From Leptobrachium leishanense (taxonomy: Eukaryota; Chordata; Amphibia; Anura; Megophryidae): a DNA stretch of 64,000 nt. The translations under genes were made by a program, and so were the position numbers. Below the pieces are notes generated by a model. It saw nothing but the letters and a program-made list of their open reading frames with translations. It did no database searches and was not told where the DNA came from. This document shows positions 1 through 10,528 of this stretch, in pieces. The stretch spans positions 152,060,101 through 152,124,100 of the forward strand of contig CM019065.1 in assembly GCA_009667805.1 (NCBI GenBank), given 5' to 3'. How positions within the stretch are numbered: the stretch's first letter is position 1; every line of letters starts with the position of its first letter.

Positions 1-120
1 GTGAGTTTTATAGCTGTAGAACCCTGTGATACACTCAAACACACGGCATTACTGTGAGTTTTATTGCTGTGGAGCTCTGTGATAAGCATGGGTGTGCATT
101 GTGGAAATAATTTGAGGGGG
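1..120 (-). repeat. Dispersed repeat fragment, two degenerate units
   Basis: Two related units about 53 bases apart, each containing GTGAGTTTTAT, followed by GTGATA. The reverse complement matches the segment near 58075-58135, just inside the left end of the hAT-type element at 57937-61274, and more weakly 9129-9190. It is probably the edge of another copy of that family running off the window. Confidence 0.5.
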
Positions 121-159
121 CAGCATCATTTCATCTTTGGACCTAGGCAAAGCAATATA

Positions 160-690
160 ATGTCCCCTGTCCAGACGCAAGTTCAACGTGAGCAGGAAAA
201 GACGAGTGAACTCAGGGAGGAAGGCAGTGTTCGATTTTTAAAGACAAATCTTCCAAAATAGCCCACAATATTCTCCCGTTCCTGTTATTTTCCCGCTCTT
301 GTGGTATGGTGAAGTTCACTCAAAGAAAACACAATACAAGCACTCACATAGCGCAATAACTCCTTATACTGGTGAGAGTCGTAGAGAAATACAGCCAAAG
401 GTGCACTCACCGAGGTTGGAGCCTGTTAGATCATTAGGCTCATTTCACATGCATGGGTGTTTCTTTTCAGGCAAAAACACCTAAAAATGCCCCTCTGAGC
501 GTTATTTTCAGGATCTGGTGGCTCAATAATCCATGAAGCCCATCAGGTAAAGTACAGAACATTTAATGAATAATTAATGAATAAAATACATCTATAAAAC
601 AACAATAGTTACTGAGACGCGTTTCGGCCATATGCCTTCATCAGTCAGTGTATGGAGGACTCTGCACACCTCCCTCTACTTATAGTTCTT
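160..690 (-). repeat. Penelope terminal repeat, ORF-distal copy
   Basis: About 530 bp matching the reverse complement of 5587-6105 with a few percent differences and small indels. The match runs from the TGTCC(C/A)CTGTCCAGA region at the outer end to the ACTTATAGTTCTT region at the inner end. It lies downstream of the ORF in transcription direction and carries a hammerhead motif in the same orientation as the ORF. Confidence 0.85.
611..649 (-). ncRNA. Hammerhead ribozyme, minimal type I
   Basis: Read on the minus strand the order is: ACTGA (stem I, 5' side), core CTGATGA, A, stem II GGC / loop ATATG / GCC, core GAAAC, two-base loop GC, cleavage triplet GTC, then TCAGT (stem I, 3' side). ACTGA and TCAGT are perfectly complementary. 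All invariant hammerhead core positions are present, and stem III is only the A-U and C-G pairs. Minimal hammerheads with very short stem III are known from Penelope-like elements in several animals. Self-cleavage after GTC is inferred from the fold. Confidence 0.8.
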
Positions 691-1767
691 TAATGGAGCT
701 TAATTGCACCCCTCTGTGATCAGAAAACCACGTTGTTACTTCCAGTGCGGTACTTCTGGTATGTCCGTTACATCACTTCCGGTCAAAGTCGTCACTTCCG
801 GTAGACTCCAAAGTGTCATTCATCGTTACCACCGAATATATTCGTGCATGCAAGCCATTTTAGCATGGATTCGGGCCACATGCATGCCATTTCAGCGCGA
901 ATTCGGGCCATGTGCTCCTACTCTTATACCTCTCAATGCGGGCTTAGTTCTCGGAGCATTAAACATTACAGCGGCATGATGCAAATAAGTAGTAAGCAGC
1001 ATACATATAGATATATTAAAAAGGTAGTCATAACGACAATCAACGAGTTAAAATATTAAACTGAAATAAAATAAAAAATTTATATTCAGAGGACCTGTCT
1101 TTAGTTTAAAAACCTATTTAGCAGCAAATATTACAAGAATTATTAAAAATGTATTTAATGTATTTGAAGCAGCAGCATAGTGAGGGATATTAACCATCAT
1201 TATATATGGGCATATTTAAAACGGAACAGCAGTCAATAATTTGAAGGTTTATAGCTTCATATTAAAAGGATCTGTTTTTGGTTTAAAAGTCTATTAGAAC
1301 AGCATATTGAGAAATATTAAATATCGTAATATCTGGGTATGTTCAAAGTCGCAGCATGAAAAATGTATCAAATATCATTTTATGGGTATATTGTTATAAC
1401 AGATAAAAGCAACGAGTAAAAGGAGGAATATACCTATTATAAAGTTTATTCATAGGCTAGTAAAGTAATAAAATAGATGGCTTATTATTCTATGGCAAAT
1501 GGCTCTCAGCACAGTAGTGTGCCAGGCAATAATTGTGACCTCGTCATGTGGCACAAAGGGAACATATTAAATATACAACTAAGAGTTACCTTAGCAAATT
1601 AAGTATTGGGTTTTCATTAGGTAAAAGGAGATCAGTAATCAATAACCATAATAGTTGTGCAATTAACAATAGCAAATTCTTATCATGCATTAATATTGTT
1701 GACTTGTTTTACAGGGGGTGAACCAGAAAAGCTGGGCGGAGGGGAAATTCTGACATAATCCGGAGGA
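691..1767 (-). other. AT-rich 3' untranslated part of the Penelope element
   Basis: Non-coding sequence between the ORF stop and the distal terminal repeat. Near 720-810 there are several degenerate CACTTCCGGT-like units. The remainder is AT-rich with no ORF of note. I see no inserted element here. Confidence 0.5.
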
Positions 1768-3825
1768 CTACCCATCGTTTAAAAAGTGACACAGCTCAAA
1801 ATCAGCATTTAAGCCGCCAGGTTGTAACGAATTCATCAAATAGATCCACCTCATTTCCTCCTTGCCAAGCGCTTTTTCAAAATTGCCTCTTCTCCAAGAG
1901 GGTGTCATTTTCTTCACTCCTATGAATCTTAATCCTTCTGGGTTCTGTGAGTGTTTTTATTTGAAGTGTAACGGCACACTATGGTTCTCTACTCCCTTCT
2001 GAATGTTCCTTACATGCTCTTGTATGCGTACATTCAGAGGCCTCGTCGTACGGCCTACATAGTTACGTCCGCATGGGCATGTTAGTAGGTATATCACATT
2101 AAGTGAATAACAAGTGATCACCTCTTTAATTTTTACATTTCTTCCTTTCCTCTGGACTTCAGTCACGATCTCCTTTTTGCTTCTAGTATTTCTGCAATCT
2201 AAACAATTCCCACATCTGTGGAACCCCTTCGTGATCCTAAAACAGTTATTGGCTGTTTTTTTCTCCCCATCTTGTGTTAACTCCATTTTTAAATTTCCAA
2301 CTCCCCGGCAAATAATCTTGGGTTTTTCTTGCAGAACCTCACGCAGAATAGAGTCTTGATGTAGGATAGGCCAGTATTTCCTGATAGTCTGTCTAATATT
2401 CCTATTGTGTGGATTATAGGTGAATATGAAAGGGACATAATCATTCATACTCCTTATCGAGGATCTCTCTTTCAAAAGAGATTCTCTTTCAAGTGACCTT
2501 ATTTCTCCTCTCGTGGTTTCTAGTCCCTTTCTATTGTAACCCTTATCTTCGAAGTCTTTAAGGAGTTTGTTCGATTGATCATCGTAAACTTCAACATCAG
2601 TACAGTTTCTTCTCAATCTTGAGAACTGTCCTTTCGGGACAATCTCCAACCATTTGGCTAGTTGACAGCTATTCTTCACAATAAAGCTGTTGCAATCTAC
2701 ATGCTTAAAATGAGTCTTTGTTTTTAATGCGGTCTGTTCAGGATTTACATATAGTTCCAAATCCAAGAACGTTACTTCTGTTTTACTCCATGTTGTAGTA
2801 AGTTTAATTCCTCTCTCATTATTTTCAAGGGTATTCAGAAACTCTCTAAGCTTGTTCTCTTCCCCTTTCCATATGAAAAACACATCATCGATGTATCTCC
2901 TATATACCATCAGATGTTGCTGCCATTTGGTCAGGAATGTTTATTCCCACTCCACCATGAATAAGTTTGTGTACCCTGGCGCGAAGCGAGTTCCCATTGC
3001 CGTCCCTCTTGTCTGCAAGTAGAACTTATCTTCAAACCAGAAATAGTTGTTTTCAAGGATCAGTCGTATACCATCCAAGACAAAAGTTATCTGCTCTGGC
3101 AAAAGTATCTTGGCCTTCTCTAAGAAAAAATTAGTGGCCTCCATTCCTTGGTCATGTGTAATAATAGTGTACAGAGACTGTACATCACTTGTCACTAAAA
3201 GACAATCTTCTTCTCATTCAATCCCCTGAATTATTTTAAGGATCTGCATTGTGTCTCTTAGATAAACTGGTGTTTTGGTCACGTATGGCTGTAGTTGGTG
3301 ATCGAGGTATTCAGAGATTGTGCATGATATGGACACTATTCCCGATACAATTGGTCTTCCAGGTGGTTGTTCCATATGCTTATGTATCTTTGGTAGGAAA
3401 TAGAACGTGGGGATTCTTGGATGGTTAACTTTCATATATTTGTACTTATTATCATTGAGGATACCCAACTCATATCCACGTTCCAGATATTCTGTGAATT
3501 TGGTCATAATCTCTTTAGTAGGGTCTTTCTTAAGTTTCTTATAGGTACTGGTATCACTCAGGAGCCTCATTGCTTCCTGATGATAATACTCCTTGGTCAT
3601 GATCACCACACCTCCGCCTTTGTCAGCAGGTTTGATCCTGATCTCATCATCCTCTTTTAATTGCCGTAAAGCTTCTCTTTCTTTCTTTGTGAGGTTATCC
3701 TTCTTCGTCATAGGATCCATTTTCTCAATATCTGCCATCACCATCTTTTCGAATGTCGCTATTTCCTGCGAGATCATTGATTTAGGAAAGAATATTGATT
3801 TTTCTTTTAGGCTCGTGTGCGTATA
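1768..3825 (-). pseudogene. Penelope-like RT and GIY-YIG endonuclease, main part (broken)
   Basis: One reading frame from 3825 down to a TAG at 1768-1770, about 685 codons, interrupted by in-frame stops at 3214-3216 (TGA), 2941-2943 (TAA) and 1957-1959 (TAA). Family landmarks in order: the N-terminal PADKGGGVVIM motif, FLPKIHKH, the RT motif A region around TSDVQSLYT, motif B GTAMGTRFAPGY, catalytic YIDD near 2895, a Cys-rich segment CGNCLDCR near 2215, and a GIY-YIG-type segment with IYLLTCPCG and YVGRTTRPL (about 2020-2100). The frame continues past the third stop with family-like sequence to 1768. The product would reverse-transcribe its own RNA after its endonuclease nicks the target. Only substitutions break this part, so it decayed by point mutation. 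Confidence 0.85.
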
Positions 3826-3827
3826 TA

Positions 3828-4036
3828 CAGTTGTGTTCAAAATTATTCAACCCCCACTGAAATTGAGTGTTTTGGCCAGTTTGACATTGATTTTGATCAT
3901 TCAGTCATCTTGCTTACAATTAAATCAAAGAGGCACGTGTAGGTCAGACAAATATAACATAACATTTATAATGAAATAACCACAAATGTCTTTTCTGTGC
4001 TCACATCATTATCAGTTTTATTCAACCCCAAGTGAC
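3828..4036 (+). repeat. Tc1 left IR/DR end
   Basis: Outer inverted repeat 3828-3856, plus an inner direct-repeat copy around 4016-4036 (TTTTATTCAACCCC). The paired transposase-binding sites are about 180 bp apart. Confidence 0.85.
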
Positions 4037-4044
4037 ATTCAATC

Positions 4045-5046
4045 TTAGTACTTAGTACAACATCCTTTTACAGTTATAACAGCTTTTAAACGTGAAGCAT
4101 AGCTTGACACAAGTGTCTTGCAGCGATCTACGGGTATCTTCGCCCATTCGTCATGGGCAAAAGCCTCCAGTTCAGTCACATTCTTAGGCTTGCGCACTGC
4201 AACTGCTTTCTTTAAGTCCCACCAGAGGTTCTCAATCGGATTTAAGTCAGGTGACTGCGATGGCCACTCCAAAATGTTCCAGCCTTTAATCTGCAACCAT
4301 GCTCTAGTGGACTTGGAGGTATGCTTGGGATCATTGTCCTCTTGAAAGGTCCAACGTCTCCCAAGCCTCAGGTTTGTGACGGACTGCATCACATTGTCAT
4401 CCAATATCCATGGTACTTTGCACACGCTGAAGCTTCCCTGTATCTGCAGAAGCAAAACAGCCCCAAAGCATGATTGACCCCCGCCATGCTTCACAGTAGG
4501 CAAGGTGTTCTTTTCTTCATAGGCCTTGTTCTTCCTCCTCCAAACATAGCGTTGATCCATGGGCCCAAACAGTTCTAATTTTGTTTCATCAGTCCACAGA
4601 ACACTATCCCAAAACTTCTGTGGTTTGTCCACATGACTTTTGGCATACTGCAGTCGACTCTTCTTATTCTTTGGAGACAGCAAGGGGGTGCGCCTGGGAG
4701 TTCTGGCATGGAGGCCTTCATTACGCAGTGTGCGCCGTATTGTCTGAGCTGAAACTTCAGTACCCACATCTGACAAATCTTTTCTCAGTTCCTCAGCAGT
4801 CACACGGTTACTTTTCTCCACTCTACGCTTCAGGTAGCGCACAGCAGTCGAAATCAGCATCTTCTTTCTGCCACGACCAGGTAGCGTTTCAACAGTGCCC
4901 TTTGCCTTGAATTTGCGAATGATGCTTCCTATGGTCGCTCTTGGTATGTTTAACATCTTTGCAATCTTCTTATAGCCATTGCCCTTCCTGTGAAGAGTAA
5001 TCACCTCTTCTCTTGTCTTCCTGGACCATTCTCTTGACTTCACCAT
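4045..5046 (-). pseudogene. Tc1 transposase, open but internally frame-shifted
   Basis: 333 codons from ATG at 5046 (MVKSREWSRKTR) to TAA at 4045. The frame is open 4 codons further upstream, but only to a GTG. The N-terminal half has the paired helix-turn-helix DNA-binding region (about residues 1-115) with GRGRKK between the two halves. The DD34E triad is visible as D153 (WTDETK), D237 (DNDPKH) and E272 (NPIEN). Between about residues 187 and 212 the sequence does not resemble the family. The +1 frame there reads the familiar LWGCF motif, so a one-base loss after the GGG motif and a second nearby change shift and then restore the frame. The stretch is also several residues shorter than in relatives. 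The enzyme would cut and paste the element at TA, but this copy is probably inactive. Confidence 0.85.
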
Positions 5047-5214
5047 GTTTGTAACCACACCAGTAAATGTCTAGAAGGAGCTGAGTATCACAGTAATTTT
5101 AAAGCTGCCTAATTGGTGCTTATTATGCTTTATTGCTGCTCCGTGACATCCACAGGTGTTTTCAATACCTGATTGAAAACACTTGAATGAACCTCTGTTC
5201 TTCAGAGTGGTAGT

Positions 5215-5422
5215 CTTTAAGGGGTTGAATAATTGTGTCAATGAAGAATTCACAAAAGAAACATTTACTACTGTATTACAAAACCAACTGATGTCATTTT
5301 AGTTGCATATGGTTCTTTAAAAAGTCCTTGTAGGATTTCATTCTGAATACAATTACAAATGTACACTAAATTCCCTAAAACCCTTTACAGCATTGGGGGT
5401 TGAATAATTTTGAACACAACTG
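5215..5422 (-). repeat. Tc1 right IR/DR end
   Basis: Inner copy at about 5219-5241 (AAGGGGTTGAATAATTGTGTC) and outer inverted repeat at 5394-5422, mirroring the left end. Confidence 0.85.
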
Positions 5423-5424
5423 TA

Positions 5425-5586
5425 CCTTCATTTGCTCTGTTCTTACTATAGGATTTTTAAGAAAATATTTCTTTAGGCATAAGTTCTTATTGACCTTTTG
5501 CATATCAATGTATACACTAAAATTATCTAGTTTCTTCGCGGGGCAAATTTCATCCCTTTGTCCAATACACTCATTTGTGCTTGGGT
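5425..5586 (-). pseudogene. Penelope ORF, upstream part beyond the Tc1 insertion
   Basis: Open minus-strand frame next to the Tc1 right end. It resumes the same ORF across the TA target site (5423-5424 and 3826-3827). The segment is lysine-rich (AKKLDNF, LKKYFLKN) and has no catalytic motif. The translation start is not obvious: the frame stays open into the terminal repeat, and the first ATG codons lie inside the coding-like stretch. The assignment rests on frame and position. Confidence 0.5.
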
Positions 5587-6105
5587 AAGAACTATAAGTA
5601 GAGGGAGGTGTGCAGAGTCCTCCATACACTGACTGATGAAGGCATATGGCCGAAACGTGTCTCAGTAACTATTGTTGTTTTATAGATGTATTTTATTCAT
5701 TAAATGCTCTGTACTTTACCTGATGGGCTTCATGGATTATTGAGCCACCAGATCCTGAACGTAACGCTCAGAGGGGCATTTTTAGGTGTTTTTGCCTGAA
5801 AAGAAACACCCATGCATGTGAAATGAGCCTAATGATCTAACAGGCTCCAACCTTGGTGAGTGCACATTTGGCTGTATTTCTCTACGACTCTCACCAGTAT
5901 AAGGAGTTATTGCGCTATGTGAGTGCTTGTATTGTGTTTTCTTTGAGTGAACTTCACCATACCACAAGAGAGGGAAAATAATAGGAAAATATTGTGGGCT
6001 ATTTTGGAAGATTTGTCATTAAAAATCGAACACTGCCTTCCTCCCTGAGTTCACCCGTCTTTTCCTGCTCACATTGAACTTGCATCTGGACAGTGGACAT
6101 ACTTA
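5587..6105 (+). repeat. Penelope terminal repeat, ORF-proximal copy
   Basis: Inverted counterpart of 160-690. It adjoins the start of the PLE reading frame. Because it is inverted, its ribozyme lies on the strand opposite to the ORF. Confidence 0.85.
5628..5666 (+). ncRNA. Hammerhead ribozyme, second copy
   Basis: Same fold as 611-649: ACTGA, CTGATGA, A, GGC/ATATG/GCC, GAAAC, loop GT, GTC, TCAGT. The only difference in the core region is GT for GC in the loop closing stem III, which should not affect the fold. It is antisense to the PLE ORF. Confidence 0.8.
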
Positions 6106-7052
6106 ATCTCCAATCCCGCAATATCAATAAGTAATATTGAACGTTACTACTGTATATTATATACTATATATATATATATGAAAAATATTTTTTGCGCTAT
6201 CTGGTGACCTTTGTTTTTTCTATATTATCTGTGGTACTATCTTTTGTGAGTTTTTGTTGTACTGTATCCCAGTTAAGCAGCATACCTAAAGTGGATTCAT
6301 ACCCTTTCCTATTTTATAAAATAGATAAATAGGTGGGGTAACAATTAACGTTGCTTGTAGATCTTCAAGCGCCAGCACACAACTTCTTTTTTTCTAACTT
6401 AATATAATGGCCTGGCCCTGGGTAGATCACCAGTGATATAAGTATTCTTCTGTATAAGAATTCACTGCATGGTGTGCTGTGAGGATTATCACTGATATAT
6501 ACTATATATTGTATTAGATTGTTTATCACTCTGCACATGATTCCAATACTGTAGCGCAAGACCACCACATTATAAGGTTTTATAGGACATCCATGGAGAC
6601 TAAGTGGTATCTTATTTGTGTTGCTCCTAGGCCAATGAAAAGTGAAGTTTCTTACTCTCATATTTTATTTACTCTAGATATAGAATCCTGTAAAGTGGGA
6701 GGCTTTCTGCTCTTCCAGAAAGAGAAGATTAGGGATATGGCCATATTCAGCAGGTGTGTGAGAAAGTAATCTCTTGTAGGATTTGTACATTCCATGTTGA
6801 AATCAAACGAATCAAACTAAAGCTGAAGAGGAATTAAAATTTTGATAAAAATATATGTTGTATAGAGAGCATACAAAGCACTGCAGAATACCAAAATGGT
6901 GTAATCAATTATGCAAATCCCTCAGGTCTTGAAAGCATTGCCAATAGTCCTGTGATTCTATAGGTAAATAAATGCCTGTAAAAGGGAAATGCCATCTGGA
7001 CAGTAGGTGTCATGGCACAACAGGAAATTGTGAATGCTAAGTCGAATGAATA
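6106..7052. other. No gene or element recognised
   Basis: AT-rich sequence with a short (TA)n run near 6160-6178. I see no TIRs, TSDs or coding motifs. The short ORFs here have no recognisable features. Confidence 0.5.
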
Positions 7053-7060
7053 TCTTAGAC

Positions 7061-7242
7061 CAGTGTTTCCTAAACCTGTCCTCGGGACCCTCAACCAGGC
7101 CAGGTTTTGCAGATCACCTTGGGGAAATGCAGACTGAATCCTGCAATCACTGAGCAACAAATCATATCACCTGTGCTGTGCTTCAGATACCTGGAAAACC
7201 TGGTGAGACAGAGGGTCCTGAGGACAGGTTTGGAAAACACTG
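7061..7242. mobile_element. hAT-type MITE, 182 bp, copy 1
   Basis: Ends CAGTGTTTCCTAAACCTG and its near complement, flanked by TCTTAGAC (7053-7060) and TCTCAGAC (7243-7250), an 8-bp duplication with one mismatch. No coding capacity. The same family as 7599-7780. Confidence 0.85.
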
Positions 7243-7598
7243 TCTCAGACCATCCCTCTGTGGGAAGAGAAAGGTTCCTTGCCCATGTTCTGACATATGT
7301 TGGGAGCATCCCATAAGCCTCAGAGAGTGTCAGGCAATACAGGCATGAAATGAGGAGTGATGTGGTGGAGGTAGAGGCACACATCTTTTCAGAGTGACAT
7401 GTCTCTCTAGTTTGTCATGTGGCTCAAGGAGAGTATAAAATGTCTAAGCTGGAAATATTGACAGTGATCCAGGGTAGTGTTTTCAAGATCAGTGGTGTAA
7501 TGAGTTAAGGAAGCCATTGCAGGTCCATGTAGAACAGAATGAAAATGGATATATGGGCGTTTTGGAGCTGTGTAGGATGGTGCCAGAGTGGCCTAGAG

Positions 7599-7780
7599 TA
7601 GTGTTTCCCAAACCTCTCATCGGGACCCCCAACCAGGCCAGATTTTGCAGATCGACTTGGGGAAATGCAGACTGAATCCTGCAATCACTGAGCAGCAAAT
7701 CATATCCCCTGTGCTGTGCTTCAGATATCCTCAAAACCTGGCCTGGTTGGGGGTCCCGAGGAGAGGTTTGAGAAACACTA
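7599..7780. mobile_element. hAT-type MITE, 182 bp, copy 2
   Basis: Long TIRs (TAGTGTTTCCCAAACC and complement, extending about 40 bp with mismatches), flanked by a perfect 8-bp duplication GCCTAGAG at 7591-7598 and 7781-7788. Same length and family as the copy 360 bp upstream. Non-autonomous. Confidence 0.9.
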
Positions 7781-8384
7781 GCCTAGAGGAAAATTAAAGG
7801 TTAATGGATGAGGAATAACAAAGCAAAATTATGTATAGACTTGAACTATACCCAAAATGTGGGATGGAGAAGCAGGTAGGTTGTGTTATATCAAGTTGAA
7901 GTGTCTAGGACTATCCACAATTATGGTGAATTGGGCCTCATATAGAACGTATTTTCAACCAGTGACTTATACATTCACCCTCGTCTCTACAGAATGTGTC
8001 TCTGGAAAGTATAAAGTGCCATTCTGTCTGCTGGAGGCATGAAGTGGGGCCTTTAATAGCAGCAGTGACACAGATTCCAGTCATTTGCTTTTTTACAGCT
8101 TTAAGAGTCTCTATCCATGGACATCCTTTGTAAGCATAGGCGACTCTACAGGGGGGCAAGGGGGCAATTGCCCCCCTAGGTTATTCCTTGCCCCCCCATG
8201 TGCCCCCCGCCAAAAATCAGCATCCAGCTTCTTCCACGTATTCGGACCGCTGTATCTCCGCCCCTATGCATCGTATATGGATGCTGGATCTAGGTGCCAT
8301 TGGTTAGGGCAGATTCTGGTCTTTCCAATGATATCCAACATGACCATATTCAGTTTGAAGTAAAAGTCATAAAACATTAAATAA

Positions 8385-9034
8385 TACCAGGCACTTAAAG
8401 TAAAAATTTTCACAGGGTTGAAATGGCTCAGCAGTGAAGTGGTTAATGTTCAGACTATACATTACATTGTGTATTGCGTTAGTTTTTGCCTTGGTTTTGT
8501 TGTATATTAAGGGTTAATGGGTAGGCTTCATCCCTCACAGTATACATTTTATTTTTTCCTTGATTAATGGCAATGTAGGGGTTAATGGGAAGGCTACATG
8601 CCTCACAGTGTATTCATTTCATGTTTTCCCTTGATTAATGGCATTTTAGGGGTTAAGGGGTAGGCTAAATGCCACATTGTTTATTATTTTATTGCATTTC
8701 CCTGGGTTTATGGCATTTTAGGGGTTATTATGGAAGTTAGAATCTAAAGGGTCTAATCATCTTTAGATCCTCTGCTTTTCGTCACATTTTGGGGAATTCA
8801 TTTTGCCAAAAATAGTGAATTCCTATTTAGCGAATGGTCACTGTAATTTGCTAAAAGTGGAGTCGCTGAAGCAGCTATCAGACATTCAGCGAAAACTGTT
8901 GAATTGCAGCAAATAAAATATTGAATTTAAGTATCAGGTTAGTACAACAAAAAGGTATCATAGCATCACATTATTCTGGGATTTTGGAATCTTAGTTATA
9001 TATACTTATTTAGGGCACTATTACCTTGTCTAAC
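8385..9034. other. AT-rich stretch, degenerate 100-bp periodicity
   Basis: Between about 8500 and 8740 phrases such as GGGGTTAATGGG, GGCTACATGCCTCACAGTG and TTGATTAATGGCA recur about every 100 bases, suggesting a short degenerate tandem repeat of roughly three units. Nothing coding is visible. Confidence 0.4.
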
Positions 9035-9190
9035 CCTTGCATCATGGTCTTGGGGCCCCTTACTAAACCTAAGGATGGGGTCCCCCTTACACTCCCTCAA
9101 CCTTTTAAAAACTCCCCCCCCCTTTGAAAAACCCCAAAAAGTAAATGACAGAGTTCCACGCAATAAACCTCACATAAATGTGTGGTATGT
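9035..9190 (+). repeat. Fragment of the 57.9-kb hAT-type family
   Basis: Shares the order GGGGCCCCTTACTAAACC, CACTCCCTCAACC, a CCCC/AAAA-rich stretch, then a CACATAAATGTGTGG-like segment with 57960-58090. The terminal repeat itself is not recognisable here. Confidence 0.5.
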
Positions 9191-9679
9191 ATCAAAGCTC
9201 CACATCCTCCGAATTGGCCCCAAATAGTGAGTTTCACCGTTCAGTGCAATTCATCTATTCATCGCTGTCAGTTCGTCAAATCTAGGTGGATAGCAATCTA
9301 TGATATAATCGCCGCAACTTGTTGGCACCAAAATTGTCCCAAGGAAGACTATTGTGTCTTCTATTCACAAAATGCCGAATAGCACCAAACGTCTGGTGAA
9401 ATGACCTGATTTTGACAGGTTTAAACAGGCAAATCCCATAAATTGTAATGTGAAAAAAAACACTCTTTTTTAAAAAAAATTTAACGACTATTTACTGTTT
9501 TTTAGCTTTTGCAAAAAACTTTTTATTGTTTTATTTTTTTCTAAGATCTTTTTGTATTTTCTAAAAGACATTTTTCTTTTTTAAAATTTGCTTTTTTATT
9601 GTTTTTTAAAAGACCTTATTATTTCTAACCCTTTCCCGCCGCAGGGCATACTATGATGTCCCTGCAGCGGATGGGCTTA

Positions 9680-10100
9680 GGCTGGGGTCAGACCAGCGCA
9701 CTTTTAACGTGCGTTCTGGCGCAGTGGTCCGCACTAGCAGCAGATGACGGGCAATGACGGCCAATATACGATGTACGGCCGCACAAAAGTCCGGCCATGC
9801 AACGCAAGTGGAATTTGAACGCATTTTTCTGAGAACGCTGAACCGCTAGTACTGACGTACTGAGTGCGCAGCTGCGGCATAGCGGCGTGTTTGCGTGATT
9901 AGGAGATGTCAGACGCTGCTAATGTCCAGCCAACATAACGTCCAGACGCAAAACGAGTTTTATTGACGATCCGTACAAAATCACGCCCGAAAATGCGCGT
10001 CGTGTGACCGTTTTTGCGCATTCCGTGAAAAAATACGTCAATGCGTTCGGACGCACTTTTTCACGTTCGCGGGGAAAAATGCTTTCGTCTGACCCTAGCC
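9680..10100. mobile_element. PIF/Harbinger-type MITE, copy A
   Basis: 421 bp with ends GGCTGGGGTCAGAC and GTCTGACCCTAGCC, flanked by TTA at 9677-9679 and 10101-10103. The interior is rich in CpG and matches the other seven copies (for example ACCGCTAGTACTGACGTAC). No ORF of its own. Confidence 0.9.
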
Positions 10101-10103
10101 TTA

Positions 10104-10528
10104 GGCTAGGGTCAGACTGAGGCAGTGCGAACGCGCGTTTAGGCGCACTTAATCACGGCCGCACTAGCAGCAGATGCCGGGCAATGACGGCCAATATACG
10201 AAGTGCGGTCGCACGAAAGTCCGGCTGCGCAACGCAAGTGGAAAATGAACGCATTTTTTCGAGAACGTCAAACCGCTAGTACGGTTGTACAGAGTGCGCT
10301 GCGTCCACTAGCGGCGTGTGTGTGTGATTTGGAGATGTCAGACGCTACTAATGTCCGGCCAACATAACGTCCAGATGCACAAAGTGTTTTATTGATGATC
10401 AGTACAAAATCACGAACGCAAATGCGCATCGTATGACCGCTATCGCGTACTCCGTGAAAAAATGCGTCCATTCGTTCGAACGCACTTTTTCACAGACAAC
10501 GTGAAAATGCGTTCGTCTGACCCTAGCC
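10104..10528. mobile_element. PIF/Harbinger-type MITE, copy B
   Basis: 425 bp with ends GGCTAGGGTCAGAC and GTCTGACCCTAGCC. It abuts copy A and shares with it the single TTA at 10101-10103; TAA follows at 10529-10531. Same orientation as copy A. Confidence 0.9.

Larger units (their letters stand above)
3828..5422 (-). mobile_element. Tc1/mariner element with IR/DR ends
   Basis: A 1595-bp Tc1-type transposon flanked by TA at 3826-3827 and 5423-5424. The outer 29-bp inverted repeats (3828-3856 and 5394-5422) are near perfect, starting CAGTTGTGTTCAAAATTATT. A second, shorter copy of the TTCAACCCC motif lies about 180 bp inside each end, the IR/DR layout known from Sleeping Beauty-type elements. 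The insertion lies within the Penelope ORF, so it is younger than that element. The TIRs look well preserved and the transposase frame is open throughout, so this is a relatively young copy. Confidence 0.95.
160..6105 (-). mobile_element. Penelope-like retroelement with inverted terminal repeats
   Basis: A full-length-looking Penelope-like element (PLE) on the minus strand. It has a terminal repeat at each end (160-690 and 5587-6105, in inverted orientation), one ORF with reverse transcriptase and GIY-YIG endonuclease segments, and about 1 kb of AT-rich sequence between the ORF stop and the left repeat. PLEs copy RNA into DNA by target-primed reverse transcription, and their terminal repeats may lie in direct or inverted orientation, so the layout fits. 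The copy is dead: a Tc1 transposon (3828-5422) interrupts the ORF and three in-frame stops follow. No clear target-site duplication was seen. Confidence 0.85.

Noticed and set aside
8150..8190. Functional CTCF-like or G-rich regulatory site
   Set aside because: The GGGGCAATTGCCCC hairpin recurs at element ends (for example 47463), so it is better explained as part of a transposon terminus.
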